Program-made: the position numbers and the translations under genes
NCBI GenBank assembly: GCA_017619935.1
Contig: JAFZRJ010000033.1
Span: forward strand, 1 to 34,130
Source of the DNA: Muribaculaceae bacterium
GTDB lineage: Bacteria; Bacteroidota; Bacteroidia; Bacteroidales; Muribaculaceae
Direction: 5' to 3'
DNA length: 34,130 nucleotides
Notes under the pieces: generated by a model
Databases searched by the model: none
The model's input: the letters and a program-made list of their open reading frames with translations, nothing else
Told to the model about the DNA's origin: nothing
Part shown: positions 25,776 to 33,518 of the stretch, one piece after another
Layout of the letters: every line of letters begins with the position of its first letter
How positions within the stretch are numbered: position 1 is the stretch's first letter

Positions 25776-25884
25776 TGGATACTAAACTCATTGTCGCTAG
25801 CCGCTTAAAACGATTTGTGTAGCCGCGTTGCGACTCTTTGAGCAAGGCGTCGTTGAATACCGTAATATAATAAGGTATATAATA

Positions 25885-26271
25885 TTAACGCTTGCTGAAC
25901 TGGAAACGCTTGCGAGCCTTGGGCTGACCGGGTTTCTTGCGCTCTACGGCACGTGGGTCGCGAGTCATGAAACCTTCCTTGCGCAATGCGCTCTTGTCTT
26001 CGGGGTTGATTTTCACCAGTGCACGAGCAATTGCAAGACGCAATGCCTCGGCCTGTCCCTTGTAACCACCACCCACCAAATTCACCTTGATGTCGTATTT
26101 CTCAACAGCTTCTACAGTGTTAAGAGGTTGTTTGACGATGAATTGCAGAATTGGATTGGGGAAATACTCATCCAGTGTTCGCTTGTTGATCGTGATTTGG
26201 CCGTTACCTTCTGTGAAGTAAACGCGAGCTACGGCAGCTTTGCGACGGCCTACTGCATTAATTCTTTCCAT
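25885..26271 (-). CDS. rpsI: 30S ribosomal protein S9
   Basis: This 128-residue protein is S9: INAVGRRKAAVARVYFTEG at the N-terminus, GGGYKGQAEALRLAIARALV in the middle and the basic C-terminus RKKPGQPKARKRFQFSKR, whose last residues reach the P-site in known ribosomes. It follows rplM by 8 bases, the near-universal L13-S9 pair. Confidence 0.98.
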   Translation of the reverse strand: MERINAVGRRKAAVARVYFTEGNGQITINKRTLDEYFPNPILQFIVKQPLNTVEAVEKYDIKVNLVGGGYKGQAEALRLAIARALVKINPEDKSALRKEGFMTRDPRAVERKKPGQPKARKRFQFSKR

Positions 26272-26279
26272 ACTTCCAA

Positions 26280-26759
26280 TTATTTGAGGGTGTTGATGTC
26301 AATAACTTTAGGATTCTGAGCCTCGTGGGGATGTTCGCTGCCATTATAGATGCGAACGTTCTTGAGCAACTGAGCGCCAAGACGATTCTTGGGAAGCATA
26401 CCCTTGATGACTTGGATGAACAGTGGGTGCATGCCTTGCTTGAGGTCCTTCTTCAGCGATTTTTGCTTCAGCATCAGAGGAGTGGCAAAACGCTGCCCAC
26501 CAGGATAGCCAGTGTAACGCACATACTGCTTGTCGGTCCACTTCTTGCCAGTGAGAACGATCTTGTCAGCGTTGATGATAATCACATTGTCGCCACAATC
26601 CACATGGGGAGTGTAGCAGGGCTTGTACTTGCCGCGCAGAATCTTGGCGACCTTCGAGCACAAACGACCCAGAACTTGATCGGTGGCATCAACTACCACC
26701 CATTCTTTCTGTACGGTTTCGGCCTTGGCCGAAATAGTTTTGTAACTTAAAGTATCCAC
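26280..26759 (-). CDS. rplM: 50S ribosomal protein L13
   Basis: This 159-residue protein is L13: WVVVDATDQVLGRLCSKVAK, YTPHVDCGDNVIIINADKI, YTGYPGGQRFATP and GMLPKNRLGAQLLKNVRIY. The start is GTG at 26759, giving DTLSYKTISAK, the N-terminus normal for Bacteroidales L13; no nearby ATG gives the same frame. AGGA about 10 bases upstream may serve as a ribosome binding site. First gene of the rplM-rpsI-rpsB-tsf operon. Confidence 0.97.
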   Translation of the reverse strand: MDTLSYKTISAKAETVQKEWVVVDATDQVLGRLCSKVAKILRGKYKPCYTPHVDCGDNVIIINADKIVLTGKKWTDKQYVRYTGYPGGQRFATPLMLKQKSLKKDLKQGMHPLFIQVIKGMLPKNRLGAQLLKNVRIYNGSEHPHEAQNPKVIDINTLK

Positions 26760-26870
26760 TTTTTAATTTCCTGATTAATAATTAACTAAATGACTCTATA
26801 ACACAAAAAATAAGCACGGCCAAATGCTTGTTTTGTGCCGTTTGAGCCGCTGTTTGGTAATAATCGGCGC
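26760..26870 (-). promoter_or_regulatory. Long leader of the rplM operon
   Basis: About 105 bases separate the predicted transcription start from the rplM start codon. On the minus strand AAGCA and TGCTT flank TTTGGCCG and are followed by ATTTTTT, a small terminator-like element near 26810-26832; CCAAA and TTTGG further enclose the upstream part. This is the layout expected of a ribosomal-protein leader, but the stems are short. The remaining gap to 27053 holds only the promoter; no gene seen. Confidence 0.4.
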
Positions 26871-26903
26871 GCAAAGGTACTGCTTTAATTTGACCTGACC
26901 AAA
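26871..26903 (-). promoter_or_regulatory. Predicted promoter of the rplM operon
   Basis: TTTG (26903-26900), 20 bases, TACCTTTGC (26879-26871) on the minus strand: a full match to the Bacteroidota consensus. Confidence 0.8.
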
Positions 26904-27053
26904 CTTTTATTCTTCTATATCAAAGAAATAGGGTAAATGGAAAGTTTTTTAGCAAACTTTAACAAGCCATATTCTTCTAATGTGCCTTATCTGGCGATTT
27001 TCCGTGCAAGAAATGCGTGGGTTTGGCTATGTTTGGGTTGTGTCCGTCCACTC

Positions 27054-27839
27054 TTAGTTGTCCTTTGTGAAAACAAGTGTGACTATAACAGGAAGGTGGT
27101 CGCTGATGACGGTTTTAATCACTTGGGAACTCACCACTTTCCATTTGCCATTGTCGGGCCGAACAAATATGTAGTCGATTTTTTCGGTTGGATTGTCGGA
27201 ACTGAATGTGGGGGTGCTGTCGGTGCAATCGAGCCATGATTGCGACAAATTGTGAATGACTGGGTCGTTGGGCTCCGCATTGAAATCACCGGCCAGGACG
27301 ACGGGATTGGGGCAACGGGAATAATGCGACAGGATATAGGCGCCCTGTTCGGCGCGACTGAGGCTATCGAACGCTTCGAGGTGGGTGCAAGCCATCACGA
27401 TAGTGTCGCCACAGGGCATAACAAAAGTGCCTTCGAGCAGTCCCCGTTGTTCCATGTCTTGGTTGGGGTGGGGAAGATTGATGTTGTCCATACTTACGAG
27501 CCAGTGCCGTGAAAGCATTCCGATGCCGTATCGCCCGCCACTGAAATTGATGGTTGGCCCAAAGAAACCGTTCATCCCGCTATGATAGGCCAGCTCATTA
27601 ATGAAATTACGTCCATTTTGGTGGCGGGCATAAGAGCGATGGGTGTTTTCATCAACCTCTTGAAGGGCGACAAAGTCGGGGGTGTATTGCTTGATGAATA
27701 ACCCGATTTGCTGCAGGCTGCTGTCGTGACCTGCGTGCAGGTTGAGGGTCATGACTCGGATGGTGTCGCCGGTAGTTTGTGCATGGCAAGTGATGCATGC
27801 AATAATGGTGATTAAAATAAATGTGAACCTGAGTTTCAT
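27054..27839 (-). CDS. Exported endonuclease/exonuclease/phosphatase-family protein
   Basis: This 261-residue protein has a signal peptide (MKLRFTFILITIIACITCHA) and the complete set of EEP motifs: VMTLNLHAG, VALQEVDENT, ACTHLEAF, VVLAGDFNAEPND, EKIDYIFV and VISDHLPVIV. These are the metal and catalytic residues of the DNase I/sphingomyelinase/inositol-phosphatase fold. The substrate outside the cytoplasm is unknown; DNA, phospholipid head groups or phosphate esters are possible. It has its own promoter and ends about 150 bases before the rplM promoter, without a convincing terminator. Confidence 0.88.
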   Translation of the reverse strand: MKLRFTFILITIIACITCHAQTTGDTIRVMTLNLHAGHDSSLQQIGLFIKQYTPDFVALQEVDENTHRSYARHQNGRNFINELAYHSGMNGFFGPTINFSGGRYGIGMLSRHWLVSMDNINLPHPNQDMEQRGLLEGTFVMPCGDTIVMACTHLEAFDSLSRAEQGAYILSHYSRCPNPVVLAGDFNAEPNDPVIHNLSQSWLDCTDSTPTFSSDNPTEKIDYIFVRPDNGKWKVVSSQVIKTVISDHLPVIVTLVFTKDN

Positions 27840-27872
27840 ATTATTAATTTATGGTGATGTTCTCTTTGTCTT

Positions 27873-27903
27873 CAAAATTACAACCCTTTTGCGACATGTG
27901 CAA
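27873..27903 (-). promoter_or_regulatory. Predicted promoter of the EEP gene
   Basis: TTG (27903-27901), 20 bases, TAATTTTG (27880-27873) on the minus strand. The leader is about 28 bases. Confidence 0.6.
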
Positions 27904-28091
27904 TGATTCATAATGATTAATTGTTTTCATGATGGCGATAAGGCTCGTTGATAAGGGTTTATGATGCTTGACAGCGGGGCAAGTTTATTACCGTGTTCGG
28001 CTGATATTTGCTGGAATACGATGTCATTTCTTTCGATTGATACAAAATCGCATGAAAAATGAAGAAAAACGCTGAAAAACTTAGCGAGAAA

Positions 28092-28124
28092 TTTGGGATA
28101 TTCTCTAATTTGATGTAACTTTGC
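28092..28124 (+). promoter_or_regulatory. Strong predicted promoter of a short transcript
   Basis: TTTG (28092-28095), 20 bases, TAACTTTGC (28116-28124): a full consensus match. With the terminator at 28365-28400 it defines a transcript of about 270 bases. Nothing recognisable lies between 27904 and 28091. Confidence 0.7.
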
Positions 28125-28243
28125 AATGCAAAAGTTGTTTGACGGCTTTTGTAATTTGTAGTTCCAACACATTTTGCCACATTAAAGAAGATCGCGATAC
28201 TCTTCAATTTTTACTAGAAATGCCGAGATAAGCTTTCACACTA

Positions 28244-28378
28244 ATGGCGGGCCTCAACCGCAAGGTGTTCAGTAATGAGCCGGAGGATTACAAAGGTGTG
28301 AAGCCCTCAAATCCTTACTATTTCGGAGTTTCATCACATCCCTTTGATGTGGCATTCCCATCACAAGAGCTGGCGTGA
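28244..28378 (+). CDS. Possible 44-residue protein, or remnant
   Basis: The frame from ATG 28244 encodes 44 residues (begins MAGLNRKVFSNEPEDYKG, ends FPSQELA) and stops inside the left arm region of a strong terminator. It has a rich, non-repetitive composition (NPYYFGVSSHPFD) that looks like real protein and not chance translation. I do not recognise it. It has no signal peptide or membrane segment. It may be a small protein, or the 3' end of a decayed larger gene; upstream codons in the same frame hit a stop (TAA) within seven codons. No clear ribosome binding site, as is common in this phylum. Confidence 0.4.
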   Translation: MAGLNRKVFSNEPEDYKGVKPSNPYYFGVSSHPFDVAFPSQELA

Positions 28379-28400
28379 AAGGTCAGCTCTTGATTTTTTT
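28365..28400 (+). terminator. Rho-independent terminator
   Basis: AAGAGCTG (28365-28372) pairs perfectly with CAGCTCTT (28384-28391) over an 11-base loop, followed by GA and seven T. It ends the short transcript that starts near 28130. Confidence 0.85.
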
Positions 28401-28445
28401 CATTAATTATTCTCAATTTTCAGCGCTCAGTTGATGAATAATTAC

Positions 28446-28454
28446 TAAATTTGC
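28446..28454 (+). promoter_or_regulatory. Predicted -7 element before the DUF1599 gene
   Basis: TAAATTTGC is an exact -7 match. No TTTG lies 19-21 bases upstream. The expected transcription start leaves only about 10-15 bases before ATG 28476. Confidence 0.5.
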
Positions 28455-28475
28455 AGTTCATAAACAGATGTGGAA

Positions 28476-29024
28476 ATGAAAAATACAAGTAGTCAATATG
28501 ATGCCGTGGTGGCTCGATGCCGAGAACTGTATATCAAGAAAATGAGCGATTATGGTCCGGCATGGCGCATATTACGTCCTCAGTCGGTGACCGACCAAAT
28601 CTTCATCAAAGCTAAACGAATTCGCACATTGGAGATTAATGGCGAGACGAAAGTGGGGGAGGATATTTGGCCCGAATTTGTAGGCATTGTTAATTATGGA
28701 GTGATGGGGCTCATTCAGCTTGAACTGGGTTACAGTGACAAGATAGACATTACTCGTGAAGAGGCTTTGGCTCTATATGACAAACACATTGCCGCCACCA
28801 AAAAACTGATGATGGATAAAAACACTGACTACGGCGAGGCTTGGCGCGATATGCGAGTTTCGAGCTATACCGACTTGATTTTGTCAAAAATACAACGAAC
28901 AAAGGAAATAGAGAACCATGATGGCGCCACTTTGGTCAGTGAAGGTGTGGACGCCAACTATCAAGATATGATTAACTACGCAGTGTTTGCGCTCATCAAG
29001 CATGACGAAGGAGAAGGAAAATAA
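28476..29024 (+). CDS. DUF1599 (nucleotide-modification-associated) protein
   Basis: This protein of 182 residues (from ATG 28476; GTG 28470 would add two) contains two copies of one motif, KKMSDYGPAWRILRPQSVTD near residue 22 and DKNTDYGEAWRDMRVSSYTD near 115, each followed by a helix with K-hydrophobic-R (IFIKAKRIRTLE; LILSKIQRTKEIE). This is the DUF1599 repeat. The internal duplication suggests a pseudo-dimer. Its biochemical role is unknown. The gene overlaps the next by 23 bases, and the order DUF1599, DoxX-type protein, tpiA is shared with Bacteroides as I recall it. Confidence 0.85.
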   Translation: MKNTSSQYDAVVARCRELYIKKMSDYGPAWRILRPQSVTDQIFIKAKRIRTLEINGETKVGEDIWPEFVGIVNYGVMGLIQLELGYSDKIDITREEALALYDKHIAATKKLMMDKNTDYGEAWRDMRVSSYTDLILSKIQRTKEIENHDGATLVSEGVDANYQDMINYAVFALIKHDEGEGK

Positions 29025-30324
29025 ATATGCCTGGGTGGTACCTACGATGGTGTGGCTAATGCGCATCGTGGTGGGTGCCGTGTTTGCTTTTTCCGGACTG
29101 GCCAAAGCCATTGATCCATGGGGTAGTTTCTATAAGTTTAATGAATATGTGCTCACCTTGGGCTGGGACAGCCTGCAAGGTGTGACATTGGTTGCGGCTT
29201 TTGTCGTGCCAGCTGTTGAGTTCACTTTGGGCGTGCTCACGATGGTGGGGGCTTATCGGCGCGTGATTCCCGCGTTGCTGTTGCTGATGATGTTGGTGAT
29301 GCTCCCGCTTACCCTTTGGCTCGCAGTGTCGGATGCGGTCCCCGATTGCGGTTGCTTCGGCGATGCCTTGGTTTTGAGCAATTGGGCGACATTCGGAAAA
29401 AATGTCGCGCTCACGTTGGGCATTGTTTTTTTGCTGATACTTAATCGTCAAACGCCGGGCTTGTATGGTCCTATTGTTCAGTGGTTGGTCGCCGCTTTGT
29501 CGTGCGCTTTGGCCTTGGTGATTGCCTATCATGGCTATTTCACACAGCCTCTGGTTGATTTCCGTCCCTATAAAGTGGGGACAAGGTTAACTGCTGCCGC
29601 ATCACGGCCTGGCCAAGATAGTGACTACTTGTTTATCTATGCCAAGGATGGAGAGGAGCGCGAGTTCACGATTGACAGTATACCTGATGAAGAAGATGGA
29701 TGGACATTTGTTGACCGCAGGCCTGTCAAGCGAGACAAGTCTCAAGAGAGCAGTGTCGTTGCCTTTGATAATGTGATTGCTCATCAGTTGCCCATCTTTA
29801 ATGAGGGAGTTGACGTGAGCGATGAAGTGCTGATGTCGAAGAATCAATTGCTGTTGCTATTCCCCGATGTGCAGGATGTGAGCATTGCACACACATTCAT
29901 GATTAATGAACTCACCGAGTATGCCCAAAAGCAAGGTGTGGATGTCTATGGCATTTGTTCGGCCTCGGAAAAACAGATAGCGGAATGGAAAGACATCACC
30001 ATGGCCGAATACCCGATTTTCTCGGCCGATGACAGCGAACTGAAAATGTTGGCTCGTGGAAACCCTGCAGTCGTGTATGTAAGCGACGGGGTGGTCCGAT
30101 GGAAACGGACTCTTGGCTCGATTGAGGATGACAGGCTGCACGATACGAATGTTACAGTGGCCACATTAAACGACGATTACGATGCCGGCGCGATATTGGG
30201 TCGACTGTTTTCAGTGTATGGATTGTTGATGTTGGCATTATTGTTGGTTAACCGCACTCATGTGGTGATTGGACATCTGCTTCCTAAAAAGAAACCTGTC
30301 GATGAAGACGGCTATATAGACTAA
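29002..30324 (+). CDS. DoxX/MauE-type membrane protein with thioredoxin-like domain (BT_3928 family)
   Basis: This 440-residue protein starts at ATG 29002, inside the end of the DUF1599 gene. The N-terminus carries about four membrane helices (IVVGAVFAFSGLAKAIDPWG; LVAAFVVPAVEFTLGVLTMV; LLLLMMLVMLPLTLWLAV; ALTLGIVFLLIL) and the MauE/DoxX signature PDCGCFGDAL with two cysteines. A fifth helix near 165-185 leads to a soluble domain of about 220 residues that looks thioredoxin-like (GICSASEKQIAEW, YPIFSADDSELKML, NPAVVYVSDG); a last helix is near 400-420. It probably handles thiol redox at the inner membrane, partner unknown. Start at 28987 is open but less likely. Confidence 0.85.
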   Translation: MTKEKENKYAWVVPTMVWLMRIVVGAVFAFSGLAKAIDPWGSFYKFNEYVLTLGWDSLQGVTLVAAFVVPAVEFTLGVLTMVGAYRRVIPALLLLMMLVMLPLTLWLAVSDAVPDCGCFGDALVLSNWATFGKNVALTLGIVFLLILNRQTPGLYGPIVQWLVAALSCALALVIAYHGYFTQPLVDFRPYKVGTRLTAAASRPGQDSDYLFIYAKDGEEREFTIDSIPDEEDGWTFVDRRPVKRDKSQESSVVAFDNVIAHQLPIFNEGVDVSDEVLMSKNQLLLLFPDVQDVSIAHTFMINELTEYAQKQGVDVYGICSASEKQIAEWKDITMAEYPIFSADDSELKMLARGNPAVVYVSDGVVRWKRTLGSIEDDRLHDTNVTVATLNDDYDAGAILGRLFSVYGLLMLALLLVNRTHVVIGHLLPKKKPVDEDGYID

Positions 30325-30374
30325 ATGAAAAGTTGCGAAGTAATAGGCGCTTATCAACAGTAGTTTGCAATAAA

Positions 30375-30407
30375 TTTGGTGTTGCGGTCGTTTTACATTA
30401 ACTTTGC
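30375..30407 (+). promoter_or_regulatory. Predicted promoter of tpiA
   Basis: TTTG (30375-30378), 20 bases, TAACTTTGC (30399-30407): a full consensus match. The leader to ATG 30458 is about 45 bases and A-rich, typical of well-expressed Bacteroidota genes. Confidence 0.8.
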
Positions 30408-30457
30408 AAATCTTTTGAAAACAATAAAAAGGAATAAACACTTAAAATAATAAAATT

Positions 30458-31216
30458 ATGAGAAAGAATATTGTTGCTGGAAACTGGAAAATGAACACAA
30501 CTGTTCCTGAGGGTGTTCAACTGGCAAAGGAAGTGGTCGAAGGCGTTGCAGCCGCGGCTGACCTTAAATGTGATGTGGTTGTAGGCGTTCCGTTTACTCA
30601 TCTCACCGCCGTGAAGGCTGTGCTTGATGGAGGCAAGGTATGGTTGGCTGCTGAAAACTGCGCTGATCATGACAAGGGCGCTTATACTGGTGAAGTGTCG
30701 GCGCCAATGGTTGCTTCGACTGGAGCCGATTATGTCATTCTTGGGCACAGTGAGCGTCGTGGGTATTATGCCGAGACAATAGAAATGCTCAAGACCAAAG
30801 TTGATTTGGCTCTTGCGGCTGGCTTGAAGGTGATTTTCTGTTGTGGTGAGAGTCTTGACGAGCGTAAGGCTGGAACACATTTCCAGGTGATTAAAGATGA
30901 GCTGGTGGGCTCTTTGTTCCACCTCGAAGAGCAAGCATTTGCTAATATTGTCATTGCTTACGAGCCTATTTGGGCTATCGGAACAGGCGAAACTGCAACA
31001 GCCGAGCAGGCTGAGGAGATTCATGCATTCATTCGCCAGTTGGTGGCTGAAAAGTATGGCGCTCAGGTAGCTGACGACACCACCATTCTGTATGGCGGAA
31101 GCTGCAAGCCCAGCAATGCGCAGGAACTTTTTGCAAAGCCTGATATTGATGGCGGCCTCATTGGAGGCGCATCGTTGAAAGCTGCCGACTTCATGGGCAT
31201 TGTCACCGCTTTCTGA
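30458..31216 (+). CDS. tpiA: Triosephosphate isomerase
   Basis: This 252-residue enzyme interconverts dihydroxyacetone phosphate and glyceraldehyde-3-phosphate. Catalytic motifs are complete: AGNWKMN at residues 6-12, the histidine in VILGHSERR near 95, the glutamate in [16 protein letters not shown] near 170, and [11 protein letters not shown] for phosphate binding. Length is standard. It has its own promoter. No clear terminator follows in the 178 bases before the next gene. Confidence 0.98.
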   Translation: MRKNIVAGNWKMNTTVPEGVQLAKEVVEGVAAAADLKCDVVVGVPFTHLTAVKAVLDGGKVWLAAENCADHDKGAYTGEVSAPMVASTGADYVILGHSERRGYYAETIEMLKTKVDLALAAGLKVIFCCGESLDERKAGTHFQVIKDELVGSLFHLEEQAFANIVIAYEPIWAIGTGETATAEQAEEIHAFIRQLVAEKYGAQVADDTTILYGGSCKPSNAQELFAKPDIDGGLIGGASLKAADFMGIVTAF

Positions 31217-31306
31217 GCATAGCTGGCATTTGCTTGTGAAAAAGGTCGCTGCATGCATGTTCACCTATTGCTTTCGTCATCTTTTCTGAGAATTGTCAAG
31301 AAAAAT

Positions 31307-31352
31307 TTTGCAATATGTGAAATGCTTTATAAATTTGTTGTCTTAAATTTGT
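31307..31352 (+). promoter_or_regulatory. Candidate tandem promoters of the DUF349 gene
   Basis: TTTG (31307-31310), 19 bases, TAAATTTGT (31330-31338) is a good match. A second identical -7 element TAAATTTGT lies at 31344-31352 without a proper -33. Confidence 0.55.
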
Positions 31353-31394
31353 CGTTTTGCTTTTTTGGGGCATGACGAGTAAAAAATAATTATT

Positions 31395-33263
31395 ATGGAA
31401 TCGCGTGAACTGTCTGAATCGATGAACCCTGTCGAGAAGGATTTGAACCTGAACGAAGAACCCGTTGCCGAAGCTGCGGGTGCCGTTGCTGAGAATGAAA
31501 ACATTAGTGATGCTAATGAAGGTGTTGAACAAGTTGAAACTCCCGCAAAGCAAGAACCGGTGAAGTATGCCGATTTGTCTAAGTCCGAATTGGTTGCCAA
31601 GTTGGAAGAGATGCTTAAGGAAGACATCGGTGCTATTAAAGACGATGTGCCTCTTCTCAAGGCCGCTTTCTATGCTATTCGTAAAGATGAAATAGCTAAG
31701 GAGAAGGCCGAATTCTTAGAGAAAGGCAACGAGGAGGCTGCTTTTGTGGCAAAAGATGACGCCGATGAGATTCGATTGAAAGAAATTCTTGCCGAGCTCA
31801 GAGACAAGCGGGCTGAATTTAACGCAGCACTGGAAACTGAAAAGCAACAGAATCTGGAAAAAAAGCGTGAGATCATTCAACAGATTTGTGAAATAACCAG
31901 CGATCCCGATAATATTAATCGGCAATATAATAAGGTGCAGCAGCTCCAACAGGAGTTCAAGGCTATAGGACCTGTTCCTGCTACCGACGACACCGATGTG
32001 TGGAAATCCTATCAGCAGGCGATGGAGAAGTTCTATGATTTGCTGAAGATTAACAAGGAACTCCGCGACTATGATTTTAAGAAGAACCTTGAGATCAAGC
32101 AGCAGTTATGTCTTGATGCTGAATCGCTCGATGATGAAAAAGATGTGATTGTAGCTTTCAAGAAATTGCAGGATCTGCACAATACTTGGCGCGAAACGGG
32201 CCCGGTGGCCAAAGAATTGCGTGAGGACTTGTGGGTGCGCTTCAAGAATGCTTCGGCTGTCGTCAACAAGAAGTATCAGGCTTTCTTTGAGGAACGCAAG
32301 GCACGTGAACAGGAAGCTGCCGAAACTAAGAATGCGTTGTGCGCTGAATTGGAGTCCATCGTTTCGGGTGAATTTAAGACCAATGCAGCATGGGACGAGG
32401 CAACGAAGAAGATTATTGAGTTGCAACAGAAGTGGAAAGAGGCCGGTTTTGCTTCAAGGAAGTTGAACAATGAGCTCTTTGCTCGTTTCCGTAAAATGTG
32501 TGATGAGTTCTTTGCCAACAAGTTGGCTTACTATAAGGGCATCCGTGAGACCATGGCCACTAATCTGGCCAAGAAGATTGAGTTGTGCGAGAAGGCCGAG
32601 GCGCTTAAAGATTCAACCGACTGGAAGGCTACTTCCGACGCTCTGATTGCGTTGCAGAAAGAGTGGAAAACAATAGGTCCCGTCAATAAACGCCAGAGCG
32701 ACCAGGTGTGGAATCGCTTCATCTCTGCCTGTGACTATTTCTTCGAGCAGCGCAAGCAGAAGAGTGTCAATGTTCATGCGGTGGAACACGAAAACCTGAA
32801 GGCTAAAAAGGCGGTGGTTGCCCAATTGAAAGAACTGCTTAATGCCGAGAATAACGAAGAAACAGTTCAGGCTGTGCGTGAACAGATGGCGAAATGGCAA
32901 GAGATTGGCCATGTTCCTTACAAGGAAAAAGACAAGATTTATAAAGAATATCGTGAGGCCATCGATTTGGCATACGAGAAGTTCGATTTGAAGGGTTCTA
33001 AGGCCCATCTTGCTAATTTCGAAAGCAGCCTGAGCAAGTTGGATGATAATGACAAGGTCTATCATGAGCGTGAACGCCTGGTTAGGGCTTATGAGCAGAA
33101 GTGCAATGAATTGAAGACCTATGAAAACAACTTGGGCTTCTTTAATGCACAGTCCAAGACGGGAAGTTCTATCGTTAAGGAGATGGAGCGCAAGATTTCC
33201 CGTTTGAAAGAAGACATTGCCATGCTGGAGCAGAAAATCAAATTGGTGGATGATAAAATTTGA
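31395..33263 (+). CDS. DUF349 repeat protein
   Basis: This 622-residue, highly charged, mostly helical protein has an acidic Ala/Glu-rich start (residues 1-55) and then about five DUF349 repeats. They are marked by VWKSYQQAMEKFYD, LWVRFKNASAVVNKKYQAFF, LFARFRKMCDEFFANKL, VWNRFISACDYFFEQR and IYKEYREAIDLAYEKFD, each preceded by a KWKEAG/EWKTIGPV-type turn. The C-terminus (SSIVKEMERKISRLKEDIAM) is a coiled coil. The family is common in Bacteroidota and its function is not established. It is cytoplasmic, followed by a strong terminator. Confidence 0.9.
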   Translation: MESRELSESMNPVEKDLNLNEEPVAEAAGAVAENENISDANEGVEQVETPAKQEPVKYADLSKSELVAKLEEMLKEDIGAIKDDVPLLKAAFYAIRKDEIAKEKAEFLEKGNEEAAFVAKDDADEIRLKEILAELRDKRAEFNAALETEKQQNLEKKREIIQQICEITSDPDNINRQYNKVQQLQQEFKAIGPVPATDDTDVWKSYQQAMEKFYDLLKINKELRDYDFKKNLEIKQQLCLDAESLDDEKDVIVAFKKLQDLHNTWRETGPVAKELREDLWVRFKNASAVVNKKYQAFFEERKAREQEAAETKNALCAELESIVSGEFKTNAAWDEATKKIIELQQKWKEAGFASRKLNNELFARFRKMCDEFFANKLAYYKGIRETMATNLAKKIELCEKAEALKDSTDWKATSDALIALQKEWKTIGPVNKRQSDQVWNRFISACDYFFEQRKQKSVNVHAVEHENLKAKKAVVAQLKELLNAENNEETVQAVREQMAKWQEIGHVPYKEKDKIYKEYREAIDLAYEKFDLKGSKAHLANFESSLSKLDDNDKVYHERERLVRAYEQKCNELKTYENNLGFFNAQSKTGSSIVKEMERKISRLKEDIAMLEQKIKLVDDKI

Positions 33264-33290
33264 TAATTGATTATCTTCTGTGAAGTATAG

Positions 33291-33318
33291 AACTGGCGGC
33301 TCAAAGCTGCCAGTTTTT
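33291..33318 (+). terminator. Terminator of the DUF349 gene
   Basis: ACTGGCGGC pairs with GCTGCCAGT (one G-U) over loop TCAAA, followed by a run of five T. It lies 28 bases after the stop codon. Confidence 0.88.
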
Positions 33319-33328
33319 GTATATGTGC

Positions 33329-33361
33329 AAAAAAAAATCCTCGACATCAACGTCGGGGATT
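33329..33361 (-). terminator. Terminator of a minus-strand small gene
   Basis: AATCCTCGAC (33336-33345) pairs with GTCGGGGATT (33352-33361) with one G-U over a 6-base loop. On the minus strand the stem is followed by nine T, so it is oriented for minus-strand transcription. It begins three bases after the stop codon of the 36-codon frame. Confidence 0.85.
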
Positions 33362-33363
33362 GC

Positions 33364-33474
33364 TTAACTAATTAACCTTCTAATACCATTAACATAAACC
33401 TTAACAAATTCTTGAATTAGCGCAGTTGTCATCACGACAACATGGAAATTCATTTTCTTAAAAACTAATACCAT
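33364..33474 (-). CDS. Small protein of 29-36 residues with own promoter and terminator
   Basis: The frame from ATG 33474 encodes 36 residues; a second ATG at 33453 would give 29 (begins MNFHVVVMTTALIQEF) and is preceded by AAGAAA. The sequence is a hydrophobic stretch HVVVMTTALIQEFVKVYV followed by a basic end NGIRRLIS, which could be a membrane-active or amphipathic helix. A consensus promoter lies just upstream and a strong terminator follows the stop codon by two bases, so the unit is exactly framed by transcription signals. An inverted repeat GTTGTC/GACAAC (33425-33441) lies inside. I cannot name the family; a non-coding RNA is the alternative. Confidence 0.55.
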   Translation of the reverse strand: MVLVFKKMNFHVVVMTTALIQEFVKVYVNGIRRLIS

Positions 33475-33484
33475 GAAAACCAAT

Positions 33485-33518
33485 GCAAATTTATATTAGA
33501 ATTTATACTGGAATCAAA
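33485..33518 (-). promoter_or_regulatory. Predicted promoter of the minus-strand small gene
   Basis: TTTG (33518-33515), 21 bases, TAAATTTGC (33493-33485) on the minus strand. Transcription should begin near 33478, giving an RNA of about 150 bases. Between 33519 and 33881 I see no gene; the stretch is AT-rich with only weak inverted repeats. Confidence 0.65.

Noticed and set aside
27927-28207. Two minus-strand frames of about 80 codons between the EEP gene and the 28092 promoter
   Set aside because: Low-complexity phenylalanine-rich translations without start signals, lying across the plus-strand promoter.
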